Made by a program: the position numbers and the translations under genes. Shown piece after piece: positions 24,789 through 33,906 of a stretch of 64,000 nt of DNA. The DNA is from Mucilaginibacter sp. cycad4 (GTDB lineage Bacteria > Bacteroidota > Bacteroidia > Sphingobacteriales > Sphingobacteriaceae), in NCBI RefSeq assembly GCF_034263275.1, contig NZ_CP139559.1, positions 3,348,001-3,412,000 of the forward strand. Direction: 5' to 3'. Numbering within the stretch: position 1 is the first letter of the stretch; each line of letters starts with the position of its first letter. The notes beneath the pieces were generated by a model, which made no database searches, was not told where the DNA came from, and was given only the letters and a program-made list of their open reading frames with translations.

Positions 24789-27629
24789 TCAAAAGAAAGT
24801 TACAGGCAAAACCAACTCAATCCTATTTCGCCCTGTTCCACCAAAAAAGTCATCATCCAGCAGCCTGCTGTACCTGATACCGAATGTGATGCTGTTTTGA
24901 TTAAAGAATTTAGTATCGAAATACAACGTACCACCTGCCGATCTGAAATTTTGTTTAAAACTGCTGCCATCCGTAAAAAAGTTGGAGGCATTGGCATGGG
25001 TATAATCAAAAAACAATGCAGCGCGCAGGCGTAACAGGTAAAACAGGTTACCAAAACCTGCATCAGGATAGGCTATTGGCATGTGGTAGGTTAAGCCAAA
25101 CTTGTTCATATTATCCAGGTTTTCGGCGGTATAACCTTTGGAGAAGGGAAAATCATTAGAGAAACTGATCACGTTATCCCTCCCTTTTTGCTGGTGCGCC
25201 AGGCTGATGACAAAGTTGTGGTTCACAAACAAGCCCGGGAAGTAAAACGACCCGGTTGTTAACAGCTGTGTTGCCCCCGAACCCGAAATTGCAGATTTAT
25301 AATTAACCCCTATGCTTTGTGCAAATCGTGGATAGATATTTTTCTGTGCCTGCTGACTTTGATTGCTAAAGCTGAGATAATTATTTAAATAGCTATATGA
25401 TCGGTCGGCAAAGCTGCTTTTGTAGGCCTGTTGAAAGTTGATACTGTTAAAGTACAGGTCGCTGCCAAACGTAAGACTGGTTAAACGCCCGCCCTCACTA
25501 AAATTCAGGGGAACCCTCAAACCGCCGTGCACAGCAGTTTCGTTCCAGTAAACGTATTGCCCTTTATAAAAACTCCGCCTGTCGAGCGTATAATCGGCCC
25601 CGGCCGAAATGTAAGGAAACAAAGCACCATAAATGGCATCGAAACCAAACTGCTTGTAGCCTTCGTTGGTATTATAATCAAAAGACAATTCGGACTGGAA
25701 AGTATTCAGCACATTCTCGCCCGTGATAGCAAACGAGTAATTAGGGTCGCTGATGTTGGGGATGATGCTGTGAAAATTAAACAATCCATGCGCTTTGGAA
25801 TAATTGGTAACCGGCAATGGCTTATCAACTATCCCTGTTACTAAATTAGCAGCCGAATCTTTTTTGAGTGCGGTGATCCCCAGATCGGGCAGGTAGCGGG
25901 CATAATCCCCCCCGGCCGCTATCCATTTCAAGTCTTTTTTCTTGGCCTGGTTAATCCGGTAACCATCGGCAGTAAAACCTACCCAGGCCAGTTTATTGTC
26001 GCTTACAGCAGGTTGGTAATAGCCTATGCCACTGTCGTTACCTGTAGGCAGCATCTCATAAACACTTTTATCGTTAAGCATCATTACAAACAGGCGGTCG
26101 TTTTTACCATCGGTTTGGGTAAAATAAAGTGTATCTTTTTTCAGGGCGATAAAACCTATCGGGCGATAACTCTGCGGTGTTAAATACGCTGTTTTACCGG
26201 TTGCGATCTCCGTAAGGGCTATCCCCATTTTACCATCCGTATTACGTGCCGCCGATAGCAATTTGCCATCGCCATAAAACTTAGGGTAGGTATAAAACAG
26301 CCCACGCGGATTTGGGATTTCCTGTTGCAGCTTACCTGCAGTATCCAAAATATGCAGCCGGCTTGCACCTGATGGATCAACCTGTACGGCAACAATGCTT
26401 TGGCCATCGGCACTAAAAGCAGGCGAAAAGTATTTTGCTTTTGAGGTGATCCGGTGTTCATGCCCTGTTTTTGCATCAAGCAGCATCAGTTCGCTATAAT
26501 TACGGTACCCCCAGCGTAAATCGGGACGATAGGATGCGTAAATTATTTTACCATTGTGATAATCAAAATAACTATCCAATGAATAGGAACGAGTACTGAG
26601 CTTTACCTCTTTATCACCTGTTTTAATGACAAAGGCAGGTAAATGATCATAGGTATTTTTGGCATAGATGAGCGTACTATCGTTCACAAAGGCCGGGTAT
26701 TGCCGGTTGGCATCAAAATGTCTCTTCCTTTCGGCAACCGGCTGGGCATTATCTTCGGTAAATTGCTGTTTGAAAAAAGTGAACCCGTTATTTGAAAAGG
26801 TTTTGAAACTTTCGCCGGTGTATTTTTTAACAGCCCATTGAAAAGGATAAAAACCACCGCGATAAGCCGCAGCGTCATGTGTTACGTTTTTCCACAGCTC
26901 GCTGCCATATTTTTCGCGGCCGTAGGCTACCATCATGTAGCCAAGCGGGTAATGATCGGGCACATAATCGCGGTACGAGCCATTGCGAAGCTTCATATAG
27001 CTGTAGTTTTTATCAGCAGCCCACAACGCGCGGTAACCCGTAAAAAAATAAGGTAACCGGCCCCTGCCCTGTTCACTCACCAGGGTTTCGTTAAATACGG
27101 CATCGCCTTCAAAAAACCAATTGGGTACGGCCAGGTCGTTACCCAGTGCCTGCCCGCCCTCGCCAAATATTATGCGAAGTAAATGCGACAGGCCCACATT
27201 AAAATTATTGTACTGCTGCACGTGCCTGTACTCGTGAATGGCCAACTGCTGCGGCCATGGCAGGCTGCCTATATCAAAGCTATTTTGTTCGGGGGTTAAA
27301 AAAAACTCGCTCCTGAAGGGGGCCAATCCTACATAACCGTTGGCTACGGTAGTTTGGTTTTGCAATACAATACTGATCTGTTTTTGCTTAAAGCCGATTG
27401 TTGGCCGTATCAAACCGTTCATTTGCTGAACAATATTGGCAACCCTTAGCCCAGCCGAATCCAAACCGGCCGGGAATATTACCCGTGCAGGCGATGTGTT
27501 TACCTGTTTCCACTTTATTGATGGCGGGTTACCACCAAAAACCTGCGCTTTTAATATTGTAGCAGAAAGTAATAGCGCCGGAAGTATTAATTTTTGAAGC
27601 GTTTTGTAACCGGTAAACAGATGATTCAT
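24789..27629 (-). CDS. Outer-membrane protein: HExxH-like domain, beta-propeller, barrel
   Basis: 946 residues from the ATG at 27629 (7 residues shorter than the longest frame). A signal peptide is followed at 60-200 by a metallopeptidase-like segment: QLAIHEYRHVQQYNN near 130, then VPNWFFEGDAVFNETLV, resembling HExxH plus a downstream Glu. Residues 320-620 contain PD40/TolB-like propeller blades (for example AFSADGQSIVAVQVD). The last 300 residues alternate aromatic and polar residues (FGFDAIYGALFPYISAGADYTLDRR) and end in LPVTFF, typical of a C-terminal outer-membrane barrel. Function is unknown. Confidence 0.82.
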   Translation of the reverse strand: MNHLFTGYKTLQKLILPALLLSATILKAQVFGGNPPSIKWKQVNTSPARVIFPAGLDSAGLRVANIVQQMNGLIRPTIGFKQKQISIVLQNQTTVANGYVGLAPFRSEFFLTPEQNSFDIGSLPWPQQLAIHEYRHVQQYNNFNVGLSHLLRIIFGEGGQALGNDLAVPNWFFEGDAVFNETLVSEQGRGRLPYFFTGYRALWAADKNYSYMKLRNGSYRDYVPDHYPLGYMMVAYGREKYGSELWKNVTHDAAAYRGGFYPFQWAVKKYTGESFKTFSNNGFTFFKQQFTEDNAQPVAERKRHFDANRQYPAFVNDSTLIYAKNTYDHLPAFVIKTGDKEVKLSTRSYSLDSYFDYHNGKIIYASYRPDLRWGYRNYSELMLLDAKTGHEHRITSKAKYFSPAFSADGQSIVAVQVDPSGASRLHILDTAGKLQQEIPNPRGLFYTYPKFYGDGKLLSAARNTDGKMGIALTEIATGKTAYLTPQSYRPIGFIALKKDTLYFTQTDGKNDRLFVMMLNDKSVYEMLPTGNDSGIGYYQPAVSDNKLAWVGFTADGYRINQAKKKDLKWIAAGGDYARYLPDLGITALKKDSAANLVTGIVDKPLPVTNYSKAHGLFNFHSIIPNISDPNYSFAITGENVLNTFQSELSFDYNTNEGYKQFGFDAIYGALFPYISAGADYTLDRRSFYKGQYVYWNETAVHGGLRVPLNFSEGGRLTSLTFGSDLYFNSINFQQAYKSSFADRSYSYLNNYLSFSNQSQQAQKNIYPRFAQSIGVNYKSAISGSGATQLLTTGSFYFPGLFVNHNFVISLAHQQKGRDNVISFSNDFPFSKGYTAENLDNMNKFGLTYHMPIAYPDAGFGNLFYLLRLRAALFFDYTHANASNFFTDGSSFKQNFRSAGGTLYFDTKFFNQNSITFGIRYSRLLDDDFFGGTGRNRIELVLPVTFF

Positions 27630-27952
27630 TGAGGGTGAAAGTAAGTACAAATTGTAATTTAAACAACAAGGCTGCTTACTGAACGCTTATTAATTTGAAC
27701 TGGTATAAAACAAAAAACACCCATCAAACTGACGGGTGTAAAGACAAGGTTAAAGTTAAGGTTTAGGTTTTTAATATTGTATCAATTATTATTGAAAGGT
27801 AACATTAGCAGCCTGTTATAGGTGGTGGCTATTCTTGTTTTGCAAGATTTAATCAACGCTTAAATCTCGACATTTAAAAATGCTCCCGCAATCCGTGAAA
27901 ACACGGTATTTTATTCCGTTAAATAACGGTAGATAACATGATTGGATTACAT
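27630..27952. other. Gene-free stretch with an orphan terminator and hairpins
   Basis: A minus-strand hairpin ACACCC/GGGTGT at 27717-27739 followed by six T is a good intrinsic terminator, yet no minus-strand gene ends before it. Upstream on that strand are two small stem-loops with CCGTT/AACGG and CCGTG/CACGG stems (27896-27935). No open frame longer than a few codons is seen. A small RNA is possible. Confidence 0.45.
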
Positions 27953-27980
27953 AAAAAGCCCGATATGAATATACCGGGCC
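27953..27980 (-). terminator. Terminator of the 71-residue gene
   Basis: Minus-strand hairpin with CCGGG/CCCGG-type stem (27958-27962 with 27975-27979) followed by a run of five T. It lies 7 nt after the stop at 27987, which supports that small gene as real. Confidence 0.75.
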
Positions 27981-27986
27981 TGCCAT

Positions 27987-28202
27987 TTATATTTTGATGA
28001 TCTTACCACCTGTTCGCCCGGGGGCTTTGTGGGAACCAGGTTTGGGAATATGTTTTATGATGTAGATAAGTGTATGGGCTATTGCGCTTATAGCTTTCAC
28101 ACTAAAATGTACAAAGGGTTTCATCACTTGCCAGGCATTGCTATACTGATGTTGCACCTGCGGGCCATGCTTACCTATCCTTTTTATATCGTTAGTTGTC
28201 AT
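27987..28202 (-). CDS. Small hypothetical protein
   Basis: 71 residues (MTTNDIKRIGKHGPQVQHQY start). A central amphipathic or membrane helix (FSVKAISAIAHTLIYIIKHI) is followed by a basic tail (KPGSHKAPGRTGGKIIKI). No family recognised. Support for being real comes from the adjacent terminator, the absence of a competing gene and the balanced composition. Confidence 0.6.
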   Translation of the reverse strand: MTTNDIKRIGKHGPQVQHQYSNAWQVMKPFVHFSVKAISAIAHTLIYIIKHIPKPGSHKAPGRTGGKIIKI

Positions 28203-28287
28203 AATTTTAGTTTTAAATGCTTAGTACAAAAAGCATAAAAACCTTGCCATAAATTACACCGCCAACGCCAACTCTCCTTTTATTTGC

Positions 28288-29553
28288 TTACGCTGTCTTT
28301 TTCTTCAGCTCAATAACTGTAACCTCCGGCCAAATGCCCAGCCTGCCCGAAAATGCCAGGAAACCAAAACCGCGGTTTACGTACAGGTAGCGGTCCTTTT
28401 CATTAGCCAGCCCAGCCCAGTCCACATAGCGGTATTTTACCGGGCTCCATCTAAAGCCGGGAATCTCTACACCAAACTGCGCCCCATGAGTATGCCCTGA
28501 TAAGGTAAGATGGATGGTTGTTGGGTTATAACGAACCTGCTCTTCCCAATGGGTAGGGTCATGCGAAAGCAGTATTTTAAAAGCATCCTGGGGCACGCCC
28601 TGAAGCGCCTTATTCAAATCACCTACTTGAATGAAACCTCTGCCCCAGTTTTGGATCCCGATCAGGGAGATCTTTTGTCCGCCTTTTTCAATGGTCACAT
28701 TTTCATCCAGCAGCAAACGATAACCTAATGCTTTGTGATGTTGTTTAAGCTTATCGAGGTTGGCTGCCTTTTCCTGTATGCTATCCCAATGGATATAATC
28801 ACCGTAATCGTGGTTCCCCAAAATGGAAAACTGTCCGTAAGGCGCTTTGATCTGCCCGAACCTGTCGATATAAGGTTCAATTTCCGATGCTGCATTATTC
28901 ACCAGGTCGCCGGTAAAAACAAACAGGTCGCTCTTTTGCGCTTTAGCCAGGTCGATACCGCGCTGCATTGCCTCCGTATTATCAAAGCTTCCCGAATGGA
29001 TATCAGAAAGCTGGGTAATGGTAAAGCCATCAAAGGCATCGGGCAAATCATCAAAATAAAGTGTGGTTTTATGAAGCTTATAATCGTATTTACCCTTAAG
29101 CATGGCATAAAAAAACGAAGTGAAAGGTACAGCAGCTACCAGTACTGCTATCTCGCTGATAAACTTACGCCGGCCGGGAAAAGCTGACTGCCCGGCCCCC
29201 CTGCCCGAACCACTGATCAAATTGAATACTCCCACAAAAAACCGTCCCAGATCGCCAAGGGACAGTACAATTATGAAAACAAGTTTGGTAACAAAAAATG
29301 TAAGGAACAGGCTCAGCATCCATTCATGAAAAGGGCGCATACCGCTTGCCGTGCTAAAAGCACCAAAACCAAGCAAGAACAAAGCAGTTACACCAACCGA
29401 TATGATTAAGTATCCCCATAAAACAACACTGCGCCACAGGTTTGATTGCCAGTCGGCAGTTAAGGTTTTAAGGCCGGAATGGATGTACCAATCAAACAAT
29501 AAACTAATCAACGCAATAATTGCGAATACTTTTAAAAAGCCACTACTGTGCAT
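28288..29553 (-). CDS. Membrane-anchored metallophosphoesterase
   Basis: 421 residues. Four or five N-terminal TM helices (residues 8-25, 42-65, 78-100, 140-160) precede a calcineurin-like phosphoesterase domain with all metal-binding blocks: TQLSDIHSGSFD near 185, VFTGDLVNN, ILGNHDYGDY, LLSHDPTHW and LSGHTHGAQFG. Close relatives are the YkuE/YaeI-type enzymes, some of which hydrolyse UDP-linked lipids or phospholipids at the membrane. It is monocistronic. Confidence 0.92.
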   Translation of the reverse strand: MHSSGFLKVFAIIALISLLFDWYIHSGLKTLTADWQSNLWRSVVLWGYLIISVGVTALFLLGFGAFSTASGMRPFHEWMLSLFLTFFVTKLVFIIVLSLGDLGRFFVGVFNLISGSGRGAGQSAFPGRRKFISEIAVLVAAVPFTSFFYAMLKGKYDYKLHKTTLYFDDLPDAFDGFTITQLSDIHSGSFDNTEAMQRGIDLAKAQKSDLFVFTGDLVNNAASEIEPYIDRFGQIKAPYGQFSILGNHDYGDYIHWDSIQEKAANLDKLKQHHKALGYRLLLDENVTIEKGGQKISLIGIQNWGRGFIQVGDLNKALQGVPQDAFKILLSHDPTHWEEQVRYNPTTIHLTLSGHTHGAQFGVEIPGFRWSPVKYRYVDWAGLANEKDRYLYVNRGFGFLAFSGRLGIWPEVTVIELKKKTA

Positions 29554-29652
29554 ATGGATCCATATAAGATTGCAATTTAAAAAAGTAAAGGTAATTGGAG
29601 GGTAAAATTGCAGATGCAGGCCGGGTTCAAAGATTTTGAGAAAGACGAAAAA

Positions 29653-29934
29653 TTACTTCAACCAAAAATAGAGACCAATAACTAATAGTATTTGAATACA
29701 AATTACCGCAGAAAGTCGTTTAAAGCCATTTATTTTGAATGGGCCGAATATATATACCACCCAGGATAATAAAAATACAGCGAGTGCCAGGCCTGCAACT
29801 ATTAAAGGATTTGGACCTTCAGGGTCATTGAAAAAAAAGAACAGCAACCTGGAGCAAATGATAGCCGTTACCGCCAATATCATTAATGAAGCCCTTTTTG
29901 AACTGAAATATAAGTTTGCTGTGTTATTACCCAT
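29653..29934 (-). CDS. Small hypothetical membrane protein, three TM
   Basis: 93 residues. Helices at about 14-30 (SLMILAVTAIICSRLLFFFF), 41-63 (PLIVAGLALAVFLLSWVVYIF) and 75-92 (LSAVICIQILLVIGLYFWL). No family recognised. It is 99 nt upstream of the metallophosphoesterase start on the same strand. Confidence 0.7.
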   Translation of the reverse strand: MGNNTANLYFSSKRASLMILAVTAIICSRLLFFFFNDPEGPNPLIVAGLALAVFLLSWVVYIFGPFKINGFKRLSAVICIQILLVIGLYFWLK

Positions 29935-30117
29935 AACCCTAAGATGAGTATTTGCACAAATATAACAATGTCAACACAAATTCTCTCCCTGTTTATTTGG
30001 CAATGTATCTTTTAACTTTCAAACCGGGACACTACTGTAAAATTGATCGCAATTGGTAAATACTAAATTCGTATCATCAATTTGCCTACTTTTAAACCCT
30101 TATCTCACACATTAAAA

Positions 30118-30978
30118 ATGAAGCTAAAACATCTGCTGCTATCAGCTGCACTTTTATCAACGTTACAGGCATTCGCTCAAAATAAAGCTAAAACCGATAC
30201 TGTTTTCTTTGAAGATTTTAATAAACCAACCCTCAACAGGAACAAATGGAATGTTGAAGTTACAGGCAATACTGTTAATGACGAGCAACAGGCCTATGTT
30301 GATTCGGCGGCTACCATTTATATGATAGATGGCAAAGCTGAAGGAGCCGAAAATGGCGCACTTGTTTTAAGGGCTTTATATCAGCCAGGCTTTACCAGTA
30401 AAGAACAACGTAAATACGATTTCATTTCAGGCCGCATTAATACCCGCGCTAAAATGGAATTTACCTATGGCACTGCTTCATGCAGAATGAAAATGGCAGC
30501 AGGCGCCGGCTTATGGCCAGCCTTTTGGGCGCTTGGCAACGGTAAATGGCCCAACTGCGGCGAAATTGACGTAATGGAAACCGTAGGCGACTCAAGCTGG
30601 GTAAGCCATGCTTTACATGGGCCCGGCTACTTTGGCGATACGCCGCTTGCAAAACGGGTATTTTTCCCGGCAGGCATTGATGTTAGCCAGTGGCATGTAT
30701 ATTCGGTCGACTGGTTGCCGGAGAGCCTTGTTTTTAAAGTTGATGGCAAAATCACCTATACGGTAACAAAAGCAATGGTTGAAAAATATGGCCGCTGGGC
30801 TTTTGATAACAAAAAATTCATCATCCTCAATTTTGCATTAGGCGGCGGTTATCCGGGTGGTGTTAACAAGGTTACCAAACCCTATTATGGCTTATCTGAA
30901 AATACAGTTAACAAAATAAAAGCCGGTGATGCCAAAACCATTGTCGACTGGGTGCTGGTAACTAAAACCGTGAATTAA
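30118..30978 (+). CDS. Glycoside hydrolase family 16, secreted
   Basis: 286 residues from the ATG at 30118, giving a signal peptide (MKLKHLLLSAALLSTLQAFA); an upstream start at 30082 adds 12 polar residues and is unlikely. The GH16 catalytic motif is GEIDVMETVG near residue 157 (nucleophile and acid/base Glu). W-rich segments (GLWPAFWALGNGKWPNC) form the substrate cleft. GH16 members cleave beta-1,3/1,4-glucans, agar or carrageenan. This compact single-domain form suggests an endo-beta-1,3-glucanase-like enzyme, not certain. Confidence 0.93.
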   Translation: MKLKHLLLSAALLSTLQAFAQNKAKTDTVFFEDFNKPTLNRNKWNVEVTGNTVNDEQQAYVDSAATIYMIDGKAEGAENGALVLRALYQPGFTSKEQRKYDFISGRINTRAKMEFTYGTASCRMKMAAGAGLWPAFWALGNGKWPNCGEIDVMETVGDSSWVSHALHGPGYFGDTPLAKRVFFPAGIDVSQWHVYSVDWLPESLVFKVDGKITYTVTKAMVEKYGRWAFDNKKFIILNFALGGGYPGGVNKVTKPYYGLSENTVNKIKAGDAKTIVDWVLVTKTVN

Positions 30979-31089
30979 TATTGTTGATACATTTGTAAAA
31001 TAAAGGTTATTTAAATTTTACTTTCATAAAACATTGGGTAAATTTTATTGCCATATTTTTGAATTATTAAAAAATAACATCATCTACCC

Positions 31090-31290
31090 ATGGCAATATT
31101 AACCGTACAAATACCCGACACAGAGATTTTCACACTATCAAGTATAGTTGAACAGATATCAGGCAGCATCATCAAAGTTACTGCCGAAGAAGACATCAAT
31201 CAGGGCGATTGCATTTTGCATAAAGACGACCTTATGATTAAAAACAAACTGGAGGGCAGCCTTCATTCACGGCACCTCTGGAACGATTGA
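31090..31290 (+). CDS. Small hypothetical protein
   Basis: 66 residues, MAILTVQIPDTEIFTLSSIV then acidic EEDINQGDCILHKDDLMIKN. A short beta-alpha antitoxin-like or regulatory fold is possible, but no family is recognised. It is followed by a strong bidirectional terminator, and its promoter region is AT-rich (31020-31080). Confidence 0.6.
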   Translation: MAILTVQIPDTEIFTLSSIVEQISGSIIKVTAEEDINQGDCILHKDDLMIKNKLEGSLHSRHLWND

Positions 31291-31330
31291 TTTTACCATA
31301 AAACAATCCCGGTTTTTAAACGCCATAAAC

Positions 31331-31365
31331 AAAACAGGCCGTGCTTCATCAGCACGGCCTGTTTT
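31331..31365. terminator. Bidirectional intrinsic terminator
   Basis: AAAACAGGCCGTGCT (31331-31345) and AGCACGGCCTGTTTT (31351-31365) are perfect 15-nt inverted repeats with A/T runs on both sides. It separates the 66-residue gene from the convergent small lipoprotein. Confidence 0.88.
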
Positions 31366-31379
31366 GTTGTATTTACCTG

Positions 31380-31526
31380 TTAATTATGTATAACTACGCG
31401 CTCGTGTACACGAACCCTTTCATCGTGGCGGTGCCTGTGGCGTTCGCGGTATTCGGCCGAACAGCTTGTAAAGCCTATTGCTGCTAATATTAATAATGCA
31501 ATTGAGCGTGAAACAGTGATTTTCAT
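31380..31526 (-). CDS. Very small His/Arg-rich lipoprotein
   Basis: 48 residues, ATG at 31526. MKITVSRSIALLILAAIGFT is a signal sequence and SC follows as a lipobox cysteine. The mature part (SAEYRERHRHRHDERVRVHE) is rich in Arg and His. Function unknown; metal or polyanion binding at the cell envelope is only a guess. Start, lipobox and the adjacent terminator support it. Confidence 0.65.
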   Translation of the reverse strand: MKITVSRSIALLILAAIGFTSCSAEYRERHRHRHDERVRVHERVVIHN

Positions 31527-31662
31527 AGCAAATGATTTATAAGTTTTCAATAGAAAAACTATACTTAAACACTTATCATGCCATAACGATACAACAACAA
31601 CCGCGGTAAAAGGAATGTTACAGTAGGATCATCATCGTTCCACAACTATTCAAACCACAAAC

Positions 31663-32328
31663 TCAGGAGCCACGTTTCACCATAACCCGGTTAATCCAAA
31701 CAAACAAAAAACCGATGAACAGAAAGGCTATAAGCATCAATAATGAATTTATAGCAACCCGGGGCAATCCTAATTTATCAAGATCCAGAAACGGATAAGG
31801 ATACAAATGGCTGATACTGCCACGGATAAATATATATACCGAATAGATAAAAGGAAACCAAAGCCAGATCAAGGCCTGTGCCCATTTTAAATTTGCTTTT
31901 GGCATGTATATTAACCAATAAACTACGAACAAAAAGGGGTTTACGGAGTGCAGCAGTTCATCGGCCAGCTTAAACAAACCTTCGGGGTGCCACAAACTAC
32001 GGAGCACCAGGTTATAAACCATTCCTACTATTGTGATATATAAAGCAATAGCGCTAAAAACATGGCTTTGTGAAAAATATTTTCCTAAACGGATATTGAT
32101 TTTAAATAATACAGCGGCCAGGCATATAGCCGCAAGCAAATTAGTAAGGATAGTAAAATAACTAAATAGTTGTACCAGCGTACCGGCTAAGCTCCGTCCT
32201 GCTTTTAAATAGGCGGGGATGGATATGGTTATTTGCAAAACTAAACTGAACCATATAATAATAGTAAAGATGTACAACCATTTACGGCCTTTACCCGTAT
32301 CATTAATAGGTAGTTGATATTGTTCCAT
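31663..32328 (-). CDS. Pr6Pr-family membrane protein
   Basis: 221 residues with six predicted TM helices. SYFTILTNLLAAICLAAVLF, WLIYMPKANLKW and YPYPFLDLDKLG are landmarks of the Pr6Pr family (FAR-17a/AIG1-like). The role of bacterial members is unknown. It is monocistronic with no adjacent partner. Confidence 0.85.
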   Translation of the reverse strand: MEQYQLPINDTGKGRKWLYIFTIIIWFSLVLQITISIPAYLKAGRSLAGTLVQLFSYFTILTNLLAAICLAAVLFKINIRLGKYFSQSHVFSAIALYITIVGMVYNLVLRSLWHPEGLFKLADELLHSVNPFLFVVYWLIYMPKANLKWAQALIWLWFPFIYSVYIFIRGSISHLYPYPFLDLDKLGLPRVAINSLLMLIAFLFIGFLFVWINRVMVKRGS

Positions 32329-32585
32329 AGCTGTTTACAGTGTTTAGTTTACTATAAAAACGGTCCGGTAAAATACAGACAAACTATTATTATCCCTTAA
32401 ATAAATAATAATCTGCAAAGTACAGTAACCTAAATTCAATTCCATACGTATTATATTTTTATGGAGGATTTTATTCTCAATTAGCATTTTTTTAACTTTT
32501 GAGGATAAAATACGAGTACTTCAACAAAGTTGATTGACCTGATAACTAATCGCAATTAAAAACTTACTTAAACGCCGGATGAAGT

Positions 32586-32816
32586 ATGAGGGGCTATGTA
32601 AATATACCAGGATCGGTTGATTGTAACTGCTGCAAGGTTTGCGGTGCAAGACCAATAATTGTGCTGATTAAAGATATTGGATATGTTGTTAAATGCCCTG
32701 TTGATGACAGTCATTACAGGACCCATGCGGGCCTTATTGATATTAATGACTGGAATTTACACAATATCAATTGTATTAATCACCAGGAGGAAAAATTAAT
32801 ATTCAGTTTTCATTGA
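32586..32816 (+). CDS. Small cysteine-rich hypothetical protein
   Basis: 76 residues. CNCCKVCG near residue 13 and a later KCPVDDSHYRTH suggest a small zinc-ribbon-like fold; GLIDINDWN resembles a phage-type restriction alleviation (Lar-like) protein ending. That resemblance is weak. AT-rich, preceded by an AT-rich spacer. Confidence 0.6.
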   Translation: MRGYVNIPGSVDCNCCKVCGARPIIVLIKDIGYVVKCPVDDSHYRTHAGLIDINDWNLHNINCINHQEEKLIFSFH

Positions 32817-32899
32817 ATGCTTGTGTAATTTATTTGTGCATTGCGTTAACGGCAATGCTAAACCTATATCTTTAGGCATTTAAATTACTAATCCTAAAT

Positions 32900-33388
32900 A
32901 TGAGATCATTATCAATAATCTTTAAAACAGCCAAACTAACCACATTGCTGCTGGTAATAACTGTGCTGTTGCCAGTGGTATGCGAGGCCCAAAACGGTAC
33001 TGATATCTCGCCGGTGGTTGATCATATTGCCATTACTACCGGTAACCTTAAAAAAAGCACCGAATTTTATACCAAAGTATTACACCTTAAAAAAGTTGAC
33101 AATCCTTTTGCCGATACCGTACACCAATGGTATAGTCTTGGCAATAATGTAAAACTACATGTTATACAGGCCGAACGGAACGAAAAACAAGTTAAAGGCG
33201 TACATCTTTGCTTCACTGTTTCGTCGGTAAAAGAGTTTGCAAAAACGCTTGATGAAATGAATATCCCATACTCAAACTGGAAAGGCGACAGTAAAGAACC
33301 TACCTACCGGGCCGATGGCGTACTGCAACTATACTTCCAGGATCCGGATGGCTACTGGATTGAAATAAACAGCCCGGCTAAAAAATAA
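32900..33388 (+). CDS. VOC-superfamily protein with signal peptide
   Basis: 162 residues. An N-terminal signal (LTTLLLVITVLLPVVCEA) is followed by one VOC/glyoxalase module: VVDHIAITTGNLKKSTEFYTKVL carries the first metal His, HVIQAERN and LYFQDPDGYWIEIN the last metal Glu. Most VOC proteins are cytosolic; export is the odd feature here. Metal-dependent lyase or dioxygenase function cannot be specified. Confidence 0.88.
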   Translation: MRSLSIIFKTAKLTTLLLVITVLLPVVCEAQNGTDISPVVDHIAITTGNLKKSTEFYTKVLHLKKVDNPFADTVHQWYSLGNNVKLHVIQAERNEKQVKGVHLCFTVSSVKEFAKTLDEMNIPYSNWKGDSKEPTYRADGVLQLYFQDPDGYWIEINSPAKK

Positions 33389-33396
33389 GCCGGGCT
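33371..33396. terminator. Bidirectional terminator overlapping the VOC stop
   Basis: AGCCCGGCT (33371-33379) and AGCCGGGCT (33388-33396) flank an A-rich loop that includes the stop codon. It sits between convergent genes. Confidence 0.7.
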
Positions 33397-33405
33397 GCCA
33401 AACAA

Positions 33406-33615
33406 TCACTTAACTAAATTTTTGTATTTCTTTTTAAACCAATAGCCTTTCCACAGCCAAAAGCCCGAAAGTACTATTATTGGGAAGAACACCCATTTTA
33501 CCGCAGCAGCCGCGTTAGGAATTTGAGCAACCGGGCCATAAATATATCCTACAACGGGGATGCTTAATAAGATATGGACCCATCGGATCACCTTACGTTC
33601 AAGCGCGGCTGTCAT
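33406..33615 (-). CDS. Small hypothetical membrane protein, two TM
   Basis: 69 residues with helices WVHILLSIPVVGYIYGPV and AAVKWVFFPIIVLSGFWLW and a basic C-terminus (KKKYKNLVK). No family recognised. It follows the 71-residue gene by 12 nt and is likely co-transcribed. Confidence 0.72.
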   Translation of the reverse strand: MTAALERKVIRWVHILLSIPVVGYIYGPVAQIPNAAAAVKWVFFPIIVLSGFWLWKGYWFKKKYKNLVK

Positions 33616-33627
33616 TGTAAAAGGGTA

Positions 33628-33843
33628 TTAATAATCAAGCTCCTGGCAATGGATGCCGGCCTTTTGCAACAGCGATTCGATATAACGCGGCGAAAGATCC
33701 TCAGCCTCCACCCGTAAAATATTGTCGCAATCTTCCAGGTCAAAGTTCCATTGGGCTATGGCAGGTATTTTGGTTAATAAATTTTGTACCCGGCTCACCT
33801 GCCGTCTCTGCCGTACACTTGTTGCAAATACCAATACATCCAT
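33628..33843 (-). CDS. Small soluble HMA-like hypothetical protein
   Basis: 71 residues. LVFATSVRQRRQVSRVQNLL-x-KIPAIAQWNFDLEDCDNILRV resembles a ferredoxin-like heavy-metal-associated fold, but the CxxC metal motif is absent. Such proteins are common in Sphingobacteriaceae; function unknown. Confidence 0.7.
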   Translation of the reverse strand: MDVLVFATSVRQRRQVSRVQNLLTKIPAIAQWNFDLEDCDNILRVEAEDLSPRYIESLLQKAGIHCQELDY

Positions 33844-33906
33844 TGTAATGTTATTTTGAGGTAGATAAATAATTATAAAAAGCTTAAAGCTGACATGCCG
33901 ATTTAC

